From: Actinomyces bowdenii
Lineage (GTDB): Bacteria; Actinomycetota; Actinomycetes; Actinomycetales; Actinomycetaceae
Direction of reading: 5' to 3'
NCBI RefSeq assembly: GCF_017592395.1
Contig: NZ_JAGFOU010000007.1
Location: 1 to 64,000, forward strand
DNA length: 64,000 nt
Part shown: piece after piece, positions 63,313 to 64,000 of the stretch
Layout: each line of letters begins with the position of its first letter
Position numbering within the stretch: the first letter of the stretch is position 1
Notes under the pieces: model-generated
What the model was told of the DNA's origin: nothing
The model's input: the letters and a program-made list of their open reading frames with translations, nothing else
Databases searched by the model: none
Made by a program: the position numbers and the translations under genes

Positions 63313-63391
63313 CCATCCAGAGCGGCCGAGAGACCTGGCTCCCCGACGCCGCAGCAACCCGGAGGACGGGTGCTTCAGCCAGGATCGATGG
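63313..63391 (+). ncRNA. SAM riboswitch upstream of metF
   Basis: P1 is formed by CCATC (63313-63317) and GATGG (63387-63391). Between them are CAGAGCGGCCGAGAGACC, then GACGCCGCAGCAACCC and GGGTGCTTCAGCC, which follow the SAM-I/SAM-IV core (AGAG, kink-turn purines, GCAACC and GGTGC). The 3' strand of P1 overlaps GGAG (63390-63393), the ribosome binding site of metF, so SAM binding should block translation. The exact subclass (SAM-I or the actinobacterial SAM-IV) is not settled. Confidence 0.85.
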
Positions 63392-63401
63392 AGAAGATCG
63401 C

Positions 63402-64000
63402 GTGACACACTCCGAAGACCCCCACCGGGCCGCCGGCGGACCCGCGCGCCCGACGGTCAGCCTCGAGCTCTTCCCACCTCGCCCCGGGAGGGCCGCCCCC
63501 GCCACCTGGAGCCGCATCGACAGCCTCCTGGCCACCGGCCCAGACTTCGTCTCGGTGACCTACCGGCCCGCCTTCGTCGCCGGGGCCGCCGAGCCCGGCC
63601 GGGGCCCCGCGGGGGTGCGCGTGGTCAACGAGCCCAATCCCGCCGAGCAGGTGGTCGAGCACATCCTGAGCACCAGCACGGTGCCGCTCATGGCCCACCT
63701 GACCTGCATCGGCTACCGCCGCAGCGACGTCGTCGAGATCGTCACCCACTTCCTGGGCATGGGAGTGCGCCGCTTCCTGGCCCTGCGCGGCGATCCGCCG
63801 CCGGGCGCCTCCCCCGACGACCTGGCCGGCGAGCTGCCCCACGCCGATGACCTCGTGCGCGTCATCCGGGAGGTCGAGGACGAGTACTTCGGCGATGGCC
63901 GGAGGCATGTGACCGTGGCCGTGGCCGCCTACCCCGTGACCACCGACCACGCCCTGGCCATCGAGGTGCTGGCCGCCAAGCAGGCCGCCGGGGCGGACCT
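63402..64000 (+). CDS. metF: 5,10-methylenetetrahydrofolate reductase, partial at window edge
   Basis: The visible 199 codons start at GTG 63402, 8 nt after GGAG. After a short extension they read PTVSLELFPPRPG, DFVSVTYRP, STVPLMAHLTCIGYRRSDVV and RRFLALRGDPPPGA, the FAD-dependent MetF barrel. The enzyme makes 5-methyl-THF for methionine synthesis, which fits control by a SAM riboswitch. The 3' end is beyond the window. Confidence 0.93.
   Translation, partial: MTHSEDPHRAAGGPARPTVSLELFPPRPGRAAPATWSRIDSLLATGPDFVSVTYRPAFVAGAAEPGRGPAGVRVVNEPNPAEQVVEHILSTSTVPLMAHLTCIGYRRSDVVEIVTHFLGMGVRRFLALRGDPPPGASPDDLAGELPHADDLVRVIREVEDEYFGDGRRHVTVAVAAYPVTTDHALAIEVLAAKQAAGAD

Overview
The window is high-GC actinobacterial chromosome, most like Actinomyces or a close relative. 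Evidence: a complete actinobacterial division/cell-wall (dcw) cluster ending in sepF-yggT-divIVA, a HelR/HelD-type helicase, a PAC2 protein, a DUF3040 protein, an M16 peptidase beside dapB and dapA, and TAGGNT-type -10 boxes placed so that several transcripts should be leaderless. No tRNA, rRNA or CRISPR array was seen.

Layout. 0.2-7.6 kb: catalase, M16 peptidase, dapB, a GNAT acetyltransferase, dapA and a pyrimidine-dimer glycosylase. A low-GC block with a small membrane protein sits between the peptidase gene and dapB and ends in a shortened copy of the peptidase 3' end. 7.6-12.2 kb: an intergenic set of inverted repeats, a frameshifted membrane protein gene, an acyl-CoA ligase and degraded transposase remains. 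12.2-22.7 kb: the main accessory island, a minus-strand, translationally coupled type III-D-like Cas10/RAMP operon. In order of transcription it encodes Cas10 (GGDD intact, no HD domain), a long RAMP protein with a Csx10-like C-terminal half, a double Cas7-like RAMP, a Csx19-like protein, a TIGR03986-like RAMP, a 74-residue protein and a 192-residue protein. An IS3-family element with a 3-bp target duplication has split the 74-residue gene; removing it restores one frame and all the coupling overlaps. No array, cas1, cas2, cas6 or recognisable CARF effector lies in the window. 22.9-30.5 kb: HelR-like ATPase, PAC2 protein, spermidine-synthase-like methyltransferase, DNA polymerase IV and a DUF3040 protein.

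30.8-53.2 kb: mraZ-rsmH-ftsL-ftsI-murE-murF-mraY-murD-ftsW-murG-murC-ftsQ-ftsZ-pgeF-sepF-yggT-divIVA-lspA-rluD-like-GNAT, mostly with overlapping or closely spaced ends. These genes build the lipid-linked peptidoglycan precursor, polymerise and cross-link it at the septum, and place the Z-ring and the growing pole. 53.8-64 kb: dnaE, a BCCT osmolyte transporter, an S4-domain protein, a secreted beta-helix wall protein, a conserved small protein, and the start of metF behind a SAM riboswitch whose closing stem overlaps the ribosome binding site.

The most notable items are the IS-interrupted III-D-like operon, a roughly 95-bp four-part inverted repeat present twice with identical 19/45/19-bp geometry (5.9 and 53.4 kb), the shared leaderless promoter architecture, and the chimeric duplicate of the M16 gene end.
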